Below are positions 60,233 through 64,000 of a stretch of DNA of 64,000 nucleotides, piece by piece. Origin of the DNA: Augochlora pura. Lineage: Eukaryota > Arthropoda > Insecta > Hymenoptera > Halictidae. The stretch's first letter is position 1; each line of letters begins with the position of its first letter. The DNA is taken from NCBI RefSeq assembly GCF_028453695.1, contig NC_135774.1:7006001-7070000 (forward strand), in the 5' to 3' direction. A program made the translations under genes and the position numbers. The notes under the pieces were generated by a model. It saw only the letters and a program-made list of their open reading frames with translations. It was not told the DNA's origin and searched no databases.

Positions 60233-60465
60233 TCATCTTCTTAGATATATTGTTTTTATTTATATTATTGTTATTCTATGTAATTTCATCGAGTTTTATG
60301 AATATAATAGTCTATTTTTTATATTAGAAATCATCATTTTTGCAATTTTTTGATTATATTATCTTGTATAGTTAGTATGCAAAACATTTTTTTTTATTAT
60401 TGTTGTAACATCTGGAACTGGAACTCGTACCATATTTGTGTCATCATTAAAAAAATCGTTGCCAA

Positions 60466-62050
60466 TTAACACTTCACCTAAACAAAGAAATAGGTGGAGA
60501 TTTTGATATTATTATTACAATGAAAGTAAAAGAGAGTAATAAGTAGAAATAATCAAACATGACCATACGTGACACATGGTAGCTACTTTCGGTCGTTTGC
60601 AAAGTATCTTTCTTGGCAATCTGCACGGTGGAGGCAGCTACGAATTAAACGAGACGAAAAATTATTTCAGTTCCATACCCGAAGATGTGTTTTTATTGTA
60701 AATTTACAGTTTAATGTATTGCAATTATTGCGCAGCTCGTTCTTGTTTGTACGCAACTTAATCTGCTAAAACTTGTTATGCTACATACTAACTGAATTGG
60801 TATAATAATAATTGGATAATATCATATAGAAATACTATACCACCAATTTAAAAATACTCTGAAAGAATAAACTTTCTATCTTCAGTCTATTATTGATAAA
60901 TTTCGTTTCAATTGTCAATATGAGTTCTTAGAAGAATAAATTATTGGCTATTTATACTTATAGTTGACTACAAGAATACATATTTCTTAGATATATTTCC
61001 ATGAGCAAGAGCATGTTAGTCGAACAACGTGCTTTTTTATACATATTATATATTACTTGAGCAAGGTACAGTTTGAATAGAAAAATTGTTTCTATAACGC
61101 TGAACATTAATAATGTGAATCACGCAACATTTCTTAAAATGGGCCCATTCCAGTCTAATGTACTATAATGTGTTTATATACTAATCCCATGTGAACAAAA
61201 GCCGACGTACTAGCGACACGAAGACTCCACATCCAGTACCGGAAGTTATGATCATTAAATTTGATCACGAGACAACAAAAGATCTGTACATGATGTTCTC
61301 CATTATGTTATATATTAAATAATTATATATAAATTTGTGAAGAAAATATGTTTGGCACTATGAAAAAGCTTTATTCACAATGTGTTAAAGATAGTAGTTT
61401 TATAATGATAACTAAACCACTGTTTATGCAAATGAATGATCCAAAAGAATCACCTAATCAAGTAAAATTTTAACTGAGATATGTTTTATTATTAAAATAT
61501 AAAAAAATGTTTTTGAGAAATTTTGAGAACTCTTTAGTATATGTATATGCGAATACATATTTGCCAAATCGATGTATTTATAATTCTTGTATTCAGTTTG
61601 CATAGTCTTGCATATACATAGTTATATATTCACTAAGTGCAACTTCCGTCTTTCGAATCATAAGGTTCGTGAAAACTATATGCGTTGTTGAATCACGTGC
61701 GAGGTTCCGTTGCGTTAGCACTACATTTGTTTCGAGATATTGTTTGTAGTATTAACGTCATCCGAGTTGCAAACATGATATATAATGATATTAGAATGGT
61801 ATATAATGATATTATGGACATTATAGATCGTAATTGCGTCCGTTTAAGAATATACCACAGTGTTTATGCATTAACGTGGTCCAATAGAGTTGACCGAAAA
61901 AATATGAAATAAAATGAATTTTGTTCAAAACGTAACAAATGTAATAATATTAAATACACACAAACTTACTTCGATTGCAGGTGTCACGGAAATTCCTGAC
62001 AAGAAAATTATAGAGATGAACAGAAAGAGAAGCTGTAGTTTTAGGTTCAT
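60466..62050 (-). CDS. Secreted basic four-cysteine peptide, unit C, three exons
   Basis: Exon 1 is 62050-61970 (27-codon signal peptide with FLFISIIFL core and VTP before the phase-0 donor GTAAGT). Exon 2 is 60637-60569 (23 codons after TTAATTCGTAG, donor GTATGG). Exon 3 is 60477-60466 (three codons and TAA, after TTCTTTGTTTAG). Cysteines at exon 2 codons 5, 13 and 22 and exon 3 codon 3 give C-x7-C-x8-C-x3-C. Exon 2 begins Leu-Pro-Pro like unit G2, and the mature part is rich in Lys/Arg. Intron 1 (1.33 kb) holds a decayed plus-strand unit (61020-61245). A conserved 13-mer follows exon 3 (60421-60409). Secretion is supported by the signal peptide. A venom or defence role is inferred from resemblance of the gene plan to bee apamin/MCD genes. 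Confidence 0.72.
61020..61245 (+). pseudogene. Decayed plus-strand peptide unit (F) inside intron 1 of unit C
   Basis: An exon-2-like sequence at 61020-61065 (after GCATGTTAG, ending GAGCAAG before GTACAG) is shortened by about 24 bp and has lost the cysteines at positions two and three. About 120 bp downstream, the exon 3/3' block appears at about 61188-61245 (CATCCAGTACCGGAAG for the conserved CCAGTTCCAGATG). The spacing matches intron 2 of sister genes. No acceptor is left at exon 3. Confidence 0.4.
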
Positions 62051-62101
62051 GGTTACAGGTTCAATCGTCAGTGGCAAATGACTGTCACAGTGATTTTCTC
62101 C

Positions 62102-62275
62102 TTTTATATGGTAAATTTCGTGCAGAATTTTCCTAATATAGATTACGAGAACACTCGAAAATGTAATTCCAACTTCACGCGATAAATGTTTAAGTATGTG
62201 CTGTTTTCGCGTATATCATGACAAAGGGCAGTAATCCGGTAGGGTGATTGTATTTATCTATTTATTGTCCAAAGA
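62102..62275 (-). promoter_or_regulatory. Peptide-family promoter block with TATA box, unit C
   Basis: On minus: GGACAATAAATAGATAAATAC, CAATCACCCTACCGG, ACATTTATCGCGTGAAGTTGG, AATCTATATTAGG and TGCACGAAATTTAC, then TATAAAA at 62108-62102, 52 bp before the ATG. All segments match the plus-strand units. It directly follows (on minus) the decayed 3' end of unit D, about 130 bp away. Confidence 0.75.
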
Positions 62276-62404
62276 GAATGTGTATTTGAAATATGTAGGA
62301 ACATATTTAATGATTTAGTATCCAATACATTTTTTCCAGTTATTGGTGTGTCATCTGGAACTGGTGTTCTTTTCTCATTGGTGCCCCCATTTAAAGAATC
62401 ATTT

Positions 62405-62579
62405 TCAGTTAACAATTGACTGAAACAAACGAGTGTATAGAAATTTTACTACCATTATTATTATTATTATGAAAATGATAAAAGAAAATAATAAGTAAAA
62501 ATAATACCGTGCATGCTTTACGAAGTAGCGGATTTCTGCAAACTACTTTTCCCGACTTAACACCATATTGTGATGACAT
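62405..62579 (-). pseudogene. Exon 2 and exon 3 of decayed unit D
   Basis: Exon 2 is 62579-62508 (24 codons after CAATCTCTTAG, before GTATTA). Cysteines two and three are kept with x8 spacing, but the first is TAT (Tyr, one change from TGT). Exon 3 after GTTTGTTTCAG (62419) reads to TGA at 62405, but the cysteine codon is displaced by one base relative to sister genes, so the fourth cysteine is lost. The conserved 13-mer follows (62364-62352). Exon 1 was not found up to 64000 and may lie outside the window. Confidence 0.55.
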
Positions 62580-62794
62580 CTAAGAGATTGAAGATGCGTG
62601 AATTTTTTCAGATCCCAAATGAAAGATGTGGTTTTTAAACGAATTAAATGGGTTTTTTAAATTATGAATCACTTTTTAAAAAAATTTAATTATACGTTGA
62701 TGATATTTTATGTAAGTACGAATTTTTTCATACGTGAAATATATAAATGATATGAAATATTTAGCAAAATATATATAAAAAGCGAAAAGTTAGT

Positions 62795-62880
62795 TCCTGT
62801 GTTATTTACTGTCACTAAGTCATTTTAGTTACTGCGTTTCAGTTTCTATTTACTGTGCTTTAATTATTGTGATCAGTTAA
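62795..62880 (-). repeat. Short third copy of the tandem repeat
   Basis: Two to three degenerate units (TTAGTTACTGCGTTTCAGTTTC) in the same orientation as 59640-59830, with flanking GTAAGGTTAGATGTAA at 63040. Single units are also seen near 63561-63590. It lies about 220 bp upstream (on minus) of unit D exon 2. Confidence 0.65.
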
Positions 62881-64000
62881 AGGTTAATAATTCTATAACA
62901 AAAAAGTAAAAACATGAAATATTTCGTTTTAAATTTTTTGACTTAATTTATTGTTAAATGTACATTCCGATACTTATGATACTATTCAAAAAAGGAAATT
63001 AAAGCATCTACTGCGAACACATATTTCGCTGATAAAGAAAGTAAGGTTAGATGTAATACATTGTTTACCATGAGGAAGCTCAATAATCAATGCACGCATC
63101 GAAATGAAATCAGTCATGAAATCTTAATCGAGCTATGGTACAGAGTAATACAAACAAGTCGTAAATCTGTTTCAGTTACTGAATTATTTGAAATGAAAAA
63201 TATATCTAAGCAGTCGATTATATTGTCGACGGTTGAGTTTTATGAATATAACAATTCATTTTTTCATTTTGTAAAGTAATATTTCTGCATGTTTTTCATC
63301 TTTATTTGTAACATGTTATCTTAAATATTTTAACAAAGTCAAGAGAAAGACACATCAAAGCATTATCACAAATGTAAAAATTTAAATTCCGCATTTTCTT
63401 CGTTTCCTGAAATGAAAATTTTGATTCGCTTATGAACAAATTTGATTTCAAAAATTCAATATTTTTAGTTGAATAATATTATTTTATGGAAATAATAAAT
63501 ATAAGTAATTATAATTCAATATTAAACATAAACAACAATAAATAAAATTCTGGTGAGAACACAGTAATCAGGGAGGAGCACAGTAATTAGCATACTTACT
63601 TTATAATGTTTTACGTACAACTATGCAGTTATCGCGTAGCCCATTCAGACTCCTGCATGAATGTAACATGAACGGATCTTGTTGTCACACAAGATCTGCT
63701 AGAATCATTTTCACATAATCTTTATTCGCTTATGTAGGTTAAAAGAAAAATCATTTTTTCTTGTGATTAATATTTGCAACAATTATATTGCAAGCTTCAT
63801 AATAGCACATAAAGCAAACGGACTGCTACGTTCCCGCCTTATTCAAACAATTAAGTCTAACAAAATTTATTTTACAATCTTTAAGACTTCTGACTAAATT
63901 TATTATTGAGATAATTTAGAATTAAGTTAATTTAGTGACAGTATACTTTAACGGTTTAATACATTTAAAATATATCAAGTTACTACATTAAAGAGTAATA
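62881..64000. other. No gene recognised
   Basis: AT-rich. The 72-codon plus frame at 63061-63279 has no domain and overlaps the flank of the duplicated segment, so it is treated as chance. Intron 1 and exon 1 of unit D would be expected here or beyond the window edge, but no signal-peptide exon is visible. Confidence 0.45.

Overview
This window looks like nuclear DNA from an aculeate hymenopteran, plausibly a bee. It is AT-rich and intron-like, with very few long open frames and many decayed transposable elements. There is no bacterial-type gene organisation and no complete long-ORF gene. All calls were made by reading the sequence, with no database search or alignment software.

The main feature is at 33-63 kb: a tandem and inverted cluster of tiny secreted cysteine-rich peptide genes, most of whose exons are too short for an ordinary ORF scan. 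Each unit has a conserved upstream block of about 180 bp, a TATA box, and exon 1 encoding a 25-28 residue signal peptide ending at a phase-0 GT donor. Exon 2 (69-72 bp) carries three cysteines, and a minute exon 3 carries the fourth cysteine and the stop. Three units appear structurally complete: plus strand 50799-53346, minus strand 56614-56282 and minus strand 62050-60466. They share the framework C-x7/8-C-x8-C-x3-C. A fourth (40596-41624) is spliceable but has Arg in place of the last Cys. At least six further units are partial or decayed (33.5/40.2 kb, 41.7/46.5 kb, 47.0 kb, 59.2 kb on minus, 61.0 kb on plus, 62.5 kb on minus). Plus-strand units (33-53 kb) and minus-strand units (56-63 kb) converge tail to tail. 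The three-exon layout, signal peptide type and C-x3-C end recall the apamin/MCD-peptide (anthophilin-1) venom family of bees, but the cysteine spacing differs and no member is recognised by identity.

The left half (1-33 kb) holds mainly mobile-element debris: TTAA-flanked MITEs (4.4, 12.5, 14.9, 27.2, 30.0 kb), a TA-type MITE (17.3 kb), a fold-back LTR hairpin (8.0-8.5 kb), a Copia reverse-transcriptase relic (22 kb), a mariner-like element with very long inverted ends (25.7-27.1 kb), a piggyBac C-terminal relic (27.6 kb) and a Tc1-like transposase fragment (30.4 kb). A CpG-rich block at 16.0-16.6 kb with a CRE-like site may be a promoter of a gene lying mostly outside the window.

Within the cluster, elements have interrupted or rearranged units: two solo LTRs with clear target duplications (34.5 and 34.9 kb), a degraded BEL/Pao retrotransposon (42.0-46.35 kb) splitting one peptide unit, and a mini-piggyBac at 48.66-49.20 kb. 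A 40-bp-class tandem repeat recurs in opposite orientations at 39.7, 59.7 and 62.8 kb, showing that whole segments were duplicated and inverted.
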